Positions 12,901 through 21,974 of a DNA stretch of 64,000 bases are shown here, piece after piece. The stretch spans positions 4,075,001 to 4,139,000 of the forward strand of contig NC_134031.1 of NCBI RefSeq assembly GCF_964204645.1. The letters are read 5' to 3'. Positions within the stretch are counted from its first letter, which is position 1, and each line of letters starts with the position of its first letter. Origin of the DNA: Tubulanus polymorphus (lineage: Eukaryota > Nemertea > Palaeonemertea > Tubulaniformes > Tubulanidae). Below the pieces are notes generated by a model. That model was not told the origin of the DNA. It made no database searches and saw nothing but the letters and a program-made list of their open reading frames with translations. Both the position numbers and the translations under genes were made by a program.

Positions 12901-14142
12901 GGAAATATCAGCGCGGAGATCGAACGCAAGTTCAAAATGAACGGCGCCGAGCAATCGACCGTCGGAACCGCTGAAGTGAAATGTGGGCGAAAAAGTCGCA
13001 AAGGTATCCCGAAAAGACACGTAGCCGAGGAGATCGAAGATGTTACAACTTGTGCAGAATTAGACGAAGATATCGACAATAACGAAGACGATAGTTTCGC
13101 GATTGATTTTTCCGAAAAAGAATCGCATGCCGGTTACGACGAACCGGACGGTCTCGTGATGGTCGAACCACCGAAGTTGGTCAGACAGTCGCCGCTGTGT
13201 TTCGATGCTTTGCCTCCGTTGGAAAAAATGGACATCGACGAAAATCACAATTCGCCTCATAAAGTTCCGCTTCAGATGCCCGTACTTCAGCGAATGGTTC
13301 TGCCGCAACTTTCGCTGCAAGAATGCGATGCGACGACGAAAAATGAAAAAAATAACATGTCTCTACTGAGTAAGCTGCCGTTCGCGACGAGCGATCTGGA
13401 GAATAAGTCGCCCGGTCGGCCGGCGGCGGCTTCGACGACCGCGGGACAAGACGTTCCTAAACCGAACTCGGAAGGCTTATACCAGTGTACGTATTGCGAT
13501 AAGACGTTCAGGTGGCCATGTTTGCTGACGCGCCACGTGCGAAAACACACCGGCGAGAAACCGTTCCCGTGCACGATCTGCAGCAAAACGTTCCTGCAGT
13601 CGTCCGACCTGAAGCGTCACATGTACACGCACAGCGGCAACAAACCGTTCAAGTGCAACGTCTGCAACATGGAGTTCGTGCAGCGCGCGAAACTGTTGTC
13701 GCATCTGAAAAAACACGGCCAGACGGACGAGAACTCGCAGATGATCGCGAATCTAATGAACACGACACTGAACGGTCGGCTGCAGTGCAAGTTCTGCAAG
13801 AAGAAATTCCGCAACGAGATGACGCTCTCCGAACACATGGCCGATCATAAGCTCTACAAGTGTCAGCACTGCAACATGACGTATTTGAGTCTGCATGATT
13901 TGCAACAGCACGAGAATTCGAGTCACGCGAATAGCAAGGCGTTACTCGTCGAAACGCCGCCGATACTGGACGTGTTGCGATCGCGGTACCCGCAGTCGAC
14001 GACGAATACGGCCGTGTTTCCGGGACCGATGGTGCCGTCTGTAGATGAAAACAGCGATGTTTCGTATTTGTGCAGTAACTGCGATAGATTCTTCGACGAT
14101 AAAGTCGCGTATGACATTCACGTGATGAAATGCGAAGCCTGA
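6979..14142 (+). CDS. Giant multi-C2H2 zinc-finger protein, single coding exon
   Basis: An uninterrupted 2387-codon frame. The ATG at 6979 (CTCGCCATGT) is preferred; it follows the acceptor TTTTAG at 6966. Product: probably a nuclear DNA-binding regulator. Two fingers lie near residues 37-83. From about residue 226 to 805 come further fingers including seven tandem two-finger units, where the first finger has an enlarged loop (15-16 residues instead of 12 in several units) and the second looks like C..C.DRF...EL..H. Six three-finger clusters start at residues 1011, 1270, 1461, 1701, 1882 and 2170. In four the middle finger has the helix QSSDLKRH; the others have QTSDLKRH and QVADLSKH. Three more fingers end the protein, the last with Cys in place of the final His. 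Linkers hold a PLDLS motif (1651-1655, CtBP type), two RKGIP(R/K)R basic motifs and acidic runs. I do not recognise a named orthologue. Coding GC content is clearly higher than the flanks. Confidence 0.97.
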   Translation: MSNITKSKLHPNMDHFKLNNLPTNSQHQHSTTKLESCDICGLTFHNFSLLKHHLRSHERPHRCVDCYQTFRLLWQLKAHEKIHKVHRERRLPFSTRAAVIGMNKRLRLNESGDNKTNATTDSEYGSDLRHKSRSNSIDSDAESSSCDSLISALPDKENDPSSASCDNIASTKHHHNLQQKFSRRKICKKTFIGKLSLQQHLRNKTTLNFTGGKKQLSPEYHSSLRCDLCNKSFKFVAQMKRHLTSVHCSKSATSPSCKCKHCSAVFSSLNDLKAHLVNHRAEFSRTYPCKHCKKVFGQLSALTEHLKSHAYKPHVNNENPIQTHSSITDFHCNICPIAFTKLDLYRAHADTEHSRSHPVQCSTCHDRFHADCELKIHSAQHCVQLSPEEMILPREYAAPVKCNVCEETFKTKGFDSLFRLHMDQAHRETHPHYCATCFARFETKVEYKLHKKVHRSTRAVVDKQLWYIPGSSCNLCLKWNFSYRGSKGHYNEHMEKYHDDCRFKCEVCEDRFDKQSDLDEHMVDHNDDDDDDDISSDDEFDYPRRRFHCNVCNTYFLFGRMSYKFHSDRFHSGTHPFRCDVCYDRFENELLLKIHSQTHGVVLAEKEKSVPRVYAVPEFKCTICDHKFGEKGFDSEYRFHMDQLHVYSHPFRCEMCAERFKTSSELWWHEKYHVGKEPVYDPLLTHVLEYECNVCRKPGFIYRGPGSQYRKHQDETHEKTHPHQCDICFDSFESERDLKCHEFDTLHLRPFRCSLCPTWGFVSWGPDSPYKKHQDEFHASYAHQCERCHDRFEYQYELYEHIRDGHPDLRKRIVKSYWAALEEEKRKQPANATRTDASLAKAENRSASNNGNNSDPVADLQNKENFKPTRNESGSAFDEVDGEILSTGNVIKTNSLVESSGDRRKKRKGIPRRMDDCSLKTPTTANEIETDNLQTKTKKLLGGKEVTDEYADGIAETGQGLLDFIGNLVIDINAEKAMSTDDSVSSIEGLTQKLNQNNSTNGDPNNAIYTCNQCGRVFTRKASYSRHLKFHSGVRPYSCHFCERRFIQSSDLKRHIHTHTGEKTHLCVRCGDKFLHLTQLHRHRKKCTGELNLPLEPKAPRSLPMRNVFPESSASMGLAYIQSMMLKQKNLLPAPNLTSLPVIGVATPMRPMKLEMNNLPVFPGAEMMMSPVSPMSENGEASKSKHTPGEYTDDSDVSNMSAEIKKENTTRENESISSAIDVDQVDGLMMMESPNSMNSTKTENLSPQLNYASPPTTTMAATKAMSKNTCKICGRVFNCQNNLARHIRAHTGEKPHGCKYCGKRFIQSSDLKRHVGIHTGQMPFKCEICQQQFVHKHRYLQHMERHGIDADNVAAFSASPKLQENGDDSFGTASGAKDLIRMSILKKIVHRPDGTEISEATAKMAASSLDISSSDENVCATKENDVRRGKSFDGNDVVKDEVSKPDTEPEQGDGKKQTFECQYCGKNFKFHALLARHIPKHTGERAFKCSICNKGFIQTSDLKRHMLRHNGYTPHMCKLCFKEFVFEDRMFDHYRTAHKMAKNWIEEQMLKQKNHMYNNENIPEAASVGKKTMKLDVAAMPANKNPFPLSDKMNINYNGPVLPLTSRPDDWKFLSAQNPMVFNPNLVSYPTIAAQLRVSQMNNNGLNQDCPLDLSVNSLKMPKMKEIKNIQPLQPSMKENNALHIGKVKKGIESLGKKFKCDICGREFPLLTSLRRHMMSHSGERQVFCHLCGQGFLQVADLSKHMTTHLTQPLNIRCKECNAEFLTEQRLLQHIQIVHRPYQTQLQDLARDDNAIKKSFFTDDAGGRDMVDGAPAMQMNNGNKAMFNFQKTSTPFKLEMKSNLMSPTSSDESPVNEDESLMKDGGKPKKAPYKRPRGIYPCDYCGRVFPYKAALVRHVRVHTGERPFKCHECGHGFIQSSDLKRHLSKHADKNLKCMFCPLLCTTREDLETHAKLEHGFTLSPVDLNAEKMSPGNISAEIERKFKMNGAEQSTVGTAEVKCGRKSRKGIPKRHVAEEIEDVTTCAELDEDIDNNEDDSFAIDFSEKESHAGYDEPDGLVMVEPPKLVRQSPLCFDALPPLEKMDIDENHNSPHKVPLQMPVLQRMVLPQLSLQECDATTKNEKNNMSLLSKLPFATSDLENKSPGRPAAASTTAGQDVPKPNSEGLYQCTYCDKTFRWPCLLTRHVRKHTGEKPFPCTICSKTFLQSSDLKRHMYTHSGNKPFKCNVCNMEFVQRAKLLSHLKKHGQTDENSQMIANLMNTTLNGRLQCKFCKKKFRNEMTLSEHMADHKLYKCQHCNMTYLSLHDLQQHENSSHANSKALLVETPPILDVLRSRYPQSTTNTAVFPGPMVPSVDENSDVSYLCSNCDRFFDDKVAYDIHVMKCEA

Positions 14143-17100
14143 GAGATTCTCGATTAGTTACGAAGTTGACCGCCCTTTAGTACTCGCGGTGGCTAATTTA
14201 TTCAATTTTCTCATCTAGGTTTCTCAAAGTATTAAAAAGATGATCTAGGTTGCGAAAATGACAATTCCCATTTAATAGTTAAAATTCATACTCGACGTAC
14301 TACTACTGACTAACACTCAACGCCTGTGCCCTCGAAACTATGCATATGGTTCATGAGATTCCTTATCAGTTGAGGTTCTTTTCTAGATTTGATTTCATAA
14401 GATTCCGAGAAAATCAAATACCCGTAAAGGATATAACCGGGGCTTTTACGAGTTGTGGAAAGTCTTGGAAAGTTTTGGAAAATGGGAATTTTTTCCAGGC
14501 CCTTTCAGATAAGCTAATGAGTGAAATAATAATGAAAATATAGTTTTTTGCTTTATGGCCATGGAAAATCAGAGAATGGTCTCAAAATCAAATTTTCCAT
14601 CAATATTGTCCTATATTGTATAACATAGGGGTTTGGAAAATTTATAATTCCGTAATAGAAAAGTCATGTCAGTGTGTGTCTCGGTTACATCAAAATTATT
14701 TGAGATTTGAGTCATTTTTTTCTTTGTTTTGAAATTCGATCCGAAATCCGGGATAATCAGCTTTTAAAACACGGAACATTTGATTAACACCTGGAAATTT
14801 ATATCGGTAGTATATATTTGTTCTTGTGGGAACGGCAGCGGTTAGAAGTGCGCAACACGTGGTCGGCGATGAATTCGGTTTTCCATACTGCGCACAAAAG
14901 ACCTGATAGAATCACGCTAGCAATGCGTGGTTGTGGTACAGGTATATTGCAGTGTGGCCCGGTGGTGACAATATGAGTAATGCGGCGTCCTAAAATATTC
15001 CGCTTGTGTCTCAAATCTGAAAGACACCCGCAGATAATAAAAGCCCTTTCCTGCGTGGCAATTGTTCGATATAGGTCAGCTTTTCATGCGCGTAGCTGCA
15101 TCTTTGAATAGCTGCCATTTTGGGGGATGACTTACTGATGCAGCGCGCCATTGTTAGCAACAGGCAACTAAAGTAATATAAAGTGCACGCACATATACGC
15201 GCACACAAGTTTCCACAACATAAAAGAGTTCGAGAACAATTCGATATCATTCAAACTGGGTTATTTGGAATTAGATTTTTGCCCTATCACAGTGCCTTAG
15301 GTGTGTAAACATCCTTCACAAGTTTCAATAACAACCCACTCAGATCCACTGATAGCTGACATCACCCAATATTTGATGATCAAACGTTGATAATAGATTC
15401 GCTAGTTGCTCGGTTGAGTTTTTGAGTAGGAAGATGTCGACTATAGTCTATAATGAGGGCTTGCTAATTTTAGCATAACTTCTCAGTGTAAAGTTCACTG
15501 CATCGTCTCCCAAACAAAAGACGCCGAAATACTAATGATTCTATAGACATCTGTACAATAGAGGGCCCTGTCGTTATATCCCATTGAAAACGCCCAGAAC
15601 AATGACGCATCCAACTCATTTACCAGGAAGTTATTTCATCATCTTTTATCTTCCTATTCTATGGAACTCTGCAATTTTCTCCCTGTTTGAACCTAGCAGC
15701 TAGGTTATTTCGATTCCGGCTTTGTTGAACAAAGACATCGATCTATTCCAAGTACACGAATTTTCAAACTTTCTCCGACCTATAGTTATTTCCATGAGAT
15801 CATTCTCAACTTCGAATCTAGTAGTTCTTCTTCAGCTTTCAGAATCTCGGAAATTTTCCTTTTTAAACTTGACTGAAAAAATACGTAGCATTTACCGATT
15901 ATGATAACCAATGGACAGATGTTAAGGTGCTTAATTTGAGCATATACTCAAGGTTATCCAAATTCTCAAGTGAGATTAAAGGGAATTATTTAGATTGTTT
16001 GAGATAAGGCTGGATTTATGGCTTAGATTCAGATTTAAGAACTGATAACGTTAATCCATTTCCATGGTTAATCCTACTCACGGGATCATGGTTGAACAAC
16101 TATTTATATGAACTGCCAAACTGTATTTACAATTTTGAGACTTTTTTTCGAACAATGTATTTTATATTCGAAACATTCCATGCCGAACTTTTTTACTTAT
16201 TGTTATAATGGTGATTTACATTACTGATTTGTTGATGATTTATTATAATTAATTAATGCCAATTAGTTAATGAATCCCGCAAGAGTGTACCAGTACACCC
16301 TGTGCTAGAATTCTAATTAATTACCTGGCCTTGATTACCTCTTACCGAGGTAAAATAAAGGTCAAGGTTTATTATCGTATGGATAAAATCTTGTAACATA
16401 CTTTAAAAAACATTCCAATGAAGCGATTTTTTTTTTTCGTGTAAATTTTAGTCAAATTTTTCCAAGCGTTACGGACTGAATAGTTTCGTATTGCATTTAT
16501 TTGTAAATAAATTCGAACACGATTTAGTGTTGAAAAGCATTTGTGTAAGTATAAATCTGTATAAATTCGTATTCGTACTTTTACTTTACATCAAAACCCG
16601 TGCATTTAGAAAAGCATTCATTTGTGATTTTTGTGTATGACTAGCAGTTAATGGCTTCAAACATATCAGCATTTCTTCGATGATAGATCGACTCGTTATT
16701 CTTTTTTTTATACACATTATATACTTATATTCTCATTACATTCCAAACTGCGAAAACGGTCATTTATTGAGTATCGAACGATGACATTTTTCGTTTTTAT
16801 GTCTCGTAAATCGAGCTTAAGAAATATATAATCAAATGTATAAGTTGATTTTTCACGTAGGGAGCATTTTTCCATGTTTTCGCATTTGTTAATTTGTTGT
16901 TCATTTAGATGAAAAATGACGATTTCAAAAAAAAGAAAATCGCCTTACGTACCAGAGTATTGCATTTAAAAAAAAAACGCATTTATTTTGCATCAGAAAA
17001 ATTGACGATACTCAAAATAAACGCCGTTTGGACTGTTAATCTTTGTATTGTATCCATTTCTTTGATATATATTGTTTAGTAGTATAAGTTACCTACCAGA

Positions 17101-17950
17101 AAGACTGCATTTCATAACATAGAATTTTCTCCGTTTCTGCTGATGGAAACTTGTTGAATTTTCTATGTTTGTACATAGGAACCATTATACCCACCTATAG
17201 TTGATCTAGATTTCAATGTAATCACGTATAAATATATCTATTTTTTATATCTTTAAACCTTTATGATAGAATATGATTGAACGAAGAATGTTGATGAATA
17301 TAAAATTAATGAACAGATTAGTGTGTATCAAATTTTGATCTCTATTCTTGAACAATTTGAATAAGGGGCTGTCCATAAAAGACGTACAAACAAAATTGCA
17401 AAATTAGCAAAGTTCAAAACCACTCCTCCCCCTCGACCTTGGACGTCTTTTTGGACAGCCCCTAACATATCCTTCAAATTGGTTGTTCAAGAAAAAAATG
17501 TATATAACAATTTGTCTTCCGCTCGAAAAGTATATTTTACATTGTATGAAAAATGTATTTGTTCACGTTCATGAATGCTTGAAAGTTATATTAGATAATG
17601 TGTACACGATATTGTTATAGGAACTGTGATGTTAACAATTCAATCAAAGCGAATATTTTGTGAAACGGCGAAAAAAAAATTGTGTAAAGAATTGTGTAAA
17701 AATTCTTATGCATATCATGTGTTATTTTTTACGATATGATATTGTAAATTTTGTAGAAAGAAAATGGTCGGTATTTCGTTGTAGTTGTTTTTGCTTCGCG
17801 CTTTAAACCAACGTGATCATTTCATGATTGACATCAGTAGAAAAAGCAATGGAAATTTTTTAATGAAAATTTATATATATATATTAAATGGTTTCGGGAA
17901 TATTATACATTTATTCTGAAATTGAAAATAAAACAAAATATTTTGTTAAA
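14143..17950 (+). other. Long AT-rich 3'UTR of zinc-finger gene
   Basis: After the TGA at 14140-14142 there is about 3.8 kb of AT-rich, T-run-rich DNA without credible exons. A canonical AATAAA at 17927-17932 is the most likely poly(A) signal, but earlier sites could be used. A short hairpin element (17363-17465) sits inside it. Treating the whole stretch as UTR is inference. Confidence 0.4.
17363..17465. mobile_element. About 100-bp MITE with GGGGCTGTCC ends
   Basis: Left end AGGGGCTGTCCATAAAAG and right end CTTTTTGGACAGCCCCT form inverted repeats of about 22 bp around a core of about 55 bp. No clear target-site duplication. It lies in the presumed 3'UTR of the zinc-finger gene, so the transcript may carry a stable hairpin. 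Confidence 0.75.
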
Positions 17951-20194
17951 ACGTAATTTTATGAAGACTTATTTAAATGATTTTTACCGGCGGATTTTTC
18001 TCTGTATCGTTGGAATCATTCATTTTCATTGACAATTGAGGATATGGACGAGGACCAGTTCCACAGTAGTAAGTTTCAGATCCAACTTAATAAACAAGAG
18101 TTAGTAACATTTCGTTGTGATTTTCAATCGTTTAGTTGAAATCAAATCAGTCATTCTTTAAAAATGGTTTTCAGTGGAAAACAAAATTCGGATTTTATAA
18201 TAAATTCTAACATTTTGATATTTTAACTTTTCGGCTTTCTCATTGTGGGGACTTTGATTTGTTATTCATTCGCGACACGTTGGGAAGTTCCACCTTATCT
18301 GTCAAATCTAACTTCCAACTGTGGAATGGAACTGGCTCCAGACATTTTACCCGTACAGATAGTGTCATAGAGTCTTCCCGATGAACATAGGGCTCATAGA
18401 ACGAGGATCCACTCCTAGAATGAAGAGAGGCTTCCAGATTTTGATGAAAGCCTGGTTTTCTGCAGATGAACAATTGAGGACCAAGCCTTTTCTATTGTTA
18501 ACTCAATGGAAGTATTCAGGCGGTTTGCTGTCTACGATGAAGTAGGACACAAACTGTTGATTCAGCATTACCCATTGTTTCCTGAATCTCAGTTTCCCAT
18601 TGGGAGTTTCAAATGAAATTCTTATATGACAGGGTTTCATCAAGTGGTTGCTGATATATGACCGCATCTGTATTTGCTGTTCAAACAAATATATAAAAAG
18701 CAATTTAAGCATACCAGCGAGCTGCACCTATCTACATTTTTCTGAAATTATAATGTATGTTTGTTTGATTTGAAGAAAGTGAGTTTAACCATGGACTTTA
18801 AAACGATTCCTTATAAAGTCCATATGGTTTAACTACCATTGTCATATACTTAAAGGTCCTATGTGATTTTTGCTGTAAAGAATAATCATGTTCAAAAGAA
18901 AGAAATACTTTTAATACAATTGTTTACAGTGGTATAACTTGTTTTTCACAAAACGCCAGGTTTTATTACTCGGTTCTCAAATTTGAATGAATCAACCGAA
19001 ATGACATAAACCTGTAAGGCAAAGTGACAATATAGTTTTAGTTAGTTGTAGCACCATATGGTCCAGGTGCCTTTGTTTGCTGGCAGGAGAAATGAGTCAC
19101 TGTCCCAAATTCGAAACTCCATCACAATAGATGGAACTTCTTTCAACATACACAGTAGTAGTAATCACATCTCTATTTAACATAACAATAGCTACAGGTG
19201 ATAAAAGTACAGCAGCGTCTGAGCTGAACGGGTCATGGTGAATAGTGTCACTTATTGACACTAGATGACACCACGATCTAACCAGTCGGGACATCGGCGA
19301 CAAACCCAAATAATGGTCCGAAAATCAGGCCTGTACCCTATCATTCTATTTGAACCTTTTGAATACACTTAACCTTACCAGAAGTGCGTTACAAAGGAAT
19401 GTCGTTATAACGCGTTCAAAAAATCTGTTTGTTATAACCGAGTCCATGTTATAAATATAGTTCATAATATCCAGTATGAGATTAATTGAATTGTCTTCTT
19501 GGGTCGAAATTCTATATTTAGTCGTATTTGACAAATCGATGTATCTGAGTCATTACAATGAGGTTCCACTGTACCATTATCAAAGGTACCGGTAGATATC
19601 TAGGGCCAATTACAATAAGGGTATATGAATTACGGGTACTCCTTTTACCAGCAGTAGTAGGGAGAAACAATCAAAGACTGTTTGAAAAAAGAACACACTA
19701 CATATGCTTCGAATATTATCTGAAAAAACTTTATTTCATAAAGCAGAATGTAAGTGAATAAATACAAAGTACATATCTATTACATATTCTAAGTGCAGTC
19801 AACCTTGGATAAATCGTCACTCTAGGGACTGTGATAAAAGTAACGACTAACACTCGGCAAATTGAAGGAAATACAGCTTGGGACTCAAAAATAGCGATGT
19901 TTGACTTATCTGATGAAGACTTAACCAAGTTTGACTGTATAGGATCATTGATAATTGATTAACAGGTAAGGTTAGTGTTTTCATGATATTTTCAAGATAA
20001 TCTCTTTAGAATGATAAAACATGAATAACAATTTCGTTATAATAGCACATAATCACGAGAGCACTAGACTAAAAAAATTGATATATTGTTTCTCAAATCT
20101 GCCGAGCTTAAATTTGACCCTGCGAGCCGCCTACCGTGTACATTACATTTTTAAATCATGATCAAGCTGGTGGTGAGGAGAAACGAAGTATCAC
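17951..20194. other. Intergenic, decayed repeats only
   Basis: Between the zinc-finger 3'UTR and PGLS. The segment 18046-18335 is bounded by CCAGTTCCACAG and GAATGGAACTGG and looks like a degenerate copy of the AGTTCCACAG inverted-repeat family. Minus-strand open frames at 18240-18473 and 18503-18727 have no consistent splice model and partly read through this repeat. I see no gene. Confidence 0.45.
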
Positions 20195-20200
20195 TTTATT
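20195..20200 (-). terminator. PGLS poly(A) signal
   Basis: AATAAA on the minus strand (TTTATT on plus), 57 bases beyond the PGLS stop codon. This is the usual hexamer and a reasonable distance for a short 3'UTR. Confidence 0.5.
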
Positions 20201-20256
20201 TTAGCATTAGATATAAATTTCATTTAAATGATTCAATGAATAAATTATTGGAGACA

Positions 20257-21907
20257 TCATTCCCTTCTATCTAGTAATTTAGCAGCTCCTGAATCCAGAA
20301 ACCAATGAACATCTCCGTCAGTCGGTCTGACACGACCCGCAGGAAGTGGAAACAGATCGTTTCCTTCTAGAACTCTCTAGAAAAAGAGAAAAAAGACGAG
20401 ACATTCTTTTATCGAACAGCATCGAGATCAGCAACATCAGACTAGTACAAACCATCTCAGATTAGTATATTTTACCTTTAAATTTTGCGCTTTACTTTCT
20501 CCGCAAGCTACAAATATCACACAACGAGCATTATTCAGTAAAGGATAAGTCATCGTTACCCGACCTGGAGGAGGTTTCGGAGAATCACTAATCGCAGCAA
20601 TCGGTTTGGTCTTTTCCTGAAATCATTACAATAACAAATAGCGATGAAGTACCGGTACATTATATTACAACTGGGTTTGAATCTGATCGAAATAATCACC
20701 TCCAACAATGGATGCCCGGGGAAAAGTGAGCAGGTATGCCCGTCAGGACCCATACCAAGAACGAGCACATCAAATTGGGGTAAACCTTCTCCTGGGAATG
20801 TTTGTCGTAACTTTTTCTCATAATCTACAGCGGCTTCTTCAACTAAAATATTCGAAAACGTAGCGTAAAAAATCAGGAGTCTACAGTCGTGAGTTAAGAG
20901 TTAACTGTGGGTTAAATTTAGTTCTTTTTCAAAATGAGTTAACTCTGAGTCAAAAGTGAACTTGCAACCGTGGAACCAAGTCCAGGGAACAGTCTTAAAG
21001 ACTGGAGTTAATTAATGAATTAATTTTAACCCGGGGGCTAATTCATTTTCAAGTCCGTTACCAGTCTTTAGATACCAGTCTATAAAACCAGCCTCAGGTA
21101 CTATATATGTTCTTATCTCGGCAGATTTGAAAACGACAAGGTGTCATAGACTACCTGACACTGATGGATCAATTTTAAAAACGTGCTCGTCGGAAAGAGG
21201 AGCTTTAGACATCAAGTTTTCCTTGTAGTATTTGTAGGTACATTCCGAATCAGTGAAAGGAACATGGCGCTCATCACAAAAGTAAACTCTCCACTCATCA
21301 TAGTTAAGTTGCGTTCCAAGTTCTGGAAGACCTTGACTCAGATATTTAGCGACACTGCCACCTAAAATGGTACAGATTTCATTGAGAACATCAAATCATG
21401 GGTATCGGTATGTTCTTATTGTTGTATATGACTGTGGTCCAAACAGAGTATATCCGACACATACCTATGAATAGGATTTAGGATAAGGGTTAGGATTTGG
21501 TTAGGTACTATATGAAGTTACAACATTTAGCACGATTACAATAGGCCTTGGGTGGTCTAGTGGGAGACGCTGCGCTAACAATATGTGCTGGTCTATTTTA
21601 CCATTCCTCAGAACACGCGAGCCCTAGGGCCAATGAGCGATGTGAATTAGACAATCACAGGCCAAAACAGGCTAATATCTACATGACATGCGAAATAAAA
21701 CCGGATCTGGCAAAAAAATCATATCCAATTCTCCCCTCTCAGAGATTGATCTTTTGAATGAAATAAAGCTATTCATTTACCTGAGACCCCGATGGAGAAT
21801 TTACGTTTTTCGCTTACTGCATCATTTTGTTTACTTAAAATAAGCTCTGTGAGCGATTTAATCAATTTAGATTCGTCGTCGATAATATGAAGTATGGGCG
21901 CCGCCAT
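20257..21907 (-). CDS. PGLS: 6-phosphogluconolactonase
   Basis: Hydrolyses 6-phosphogluconolactone to 6-phosphogluconate, the second step of the oxidative pentose phosphate pathway, in the cytosol. Five exons: 21907-21781, 21361-21155, 20842-20700, 20616-20476 and 20376-20257. They keep phase and give 245 residues (human PGLS has 258). Hallmarks in order: SIGVSGGS near the N-terminus (phosphate/sugar site), YFCDERHVP, the family signature [17 protein letters not shown], and a C-terminal [13 protein letters not shown]. The start is ATGGCGGC at 21907. It lies 67 bp from the ATG of the divergent UPF0488 gene, so the two must share promoter DNA. A degenerate inverted-repeat transposon copy occupies intron 2. 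Confidence 0.96.
20881..20990. repeat. Degenerate AGTTCCACAG-family MITE
   Basis: Contains the diagnostic GAGTTAACTCTGAGT core and an end resembling AACCGTGGAACC. Related copies lie at 27685, 27926, 31402 and 54777. It lies in PGLS intron 2. Confidence 0.5.
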
Positions 21908-21974
21908 TTTGCGATCATGTGATCCCTGCCTAACCTTGAGCGGCTCCACAATTCTCGACTGTATCGCGCGCAAG
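21908..21974. promoter_or_regulatory. Bidirectional promoter PGLS / UPF0488
   Basis: Only 67 bp separate the two divergent start codons. The gap contains GATCATGTGATC, an E-box-like palindrome (CATGTG), and CpG-containing TCGCGCGC. No TATA box is visible. Core promoters of both genes, and probably their 5'UTRs, must overlap here or extend into each other's coding sequence. Confidence 0.6.

Noticed and set aside
7294-13838. Many open frames of 64-192 codons antisense to or out of frame with the zinc-finger gene
   Set aside because: Shadows caused by the GC-rich, biased codon use of the 2387-codon gene; none has domain-like sequence or independent start signals.
17985-18727. Possible minus-strand gene (peptide with YYCGTGPRPYPQL and upstream frames)
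   Set aside because: No phase-consistent splice model, and the most protein-like part overlaps the CCAGTTCCACAG end of a repeat family. A frame starting MGNAEST is also present but closes at once.
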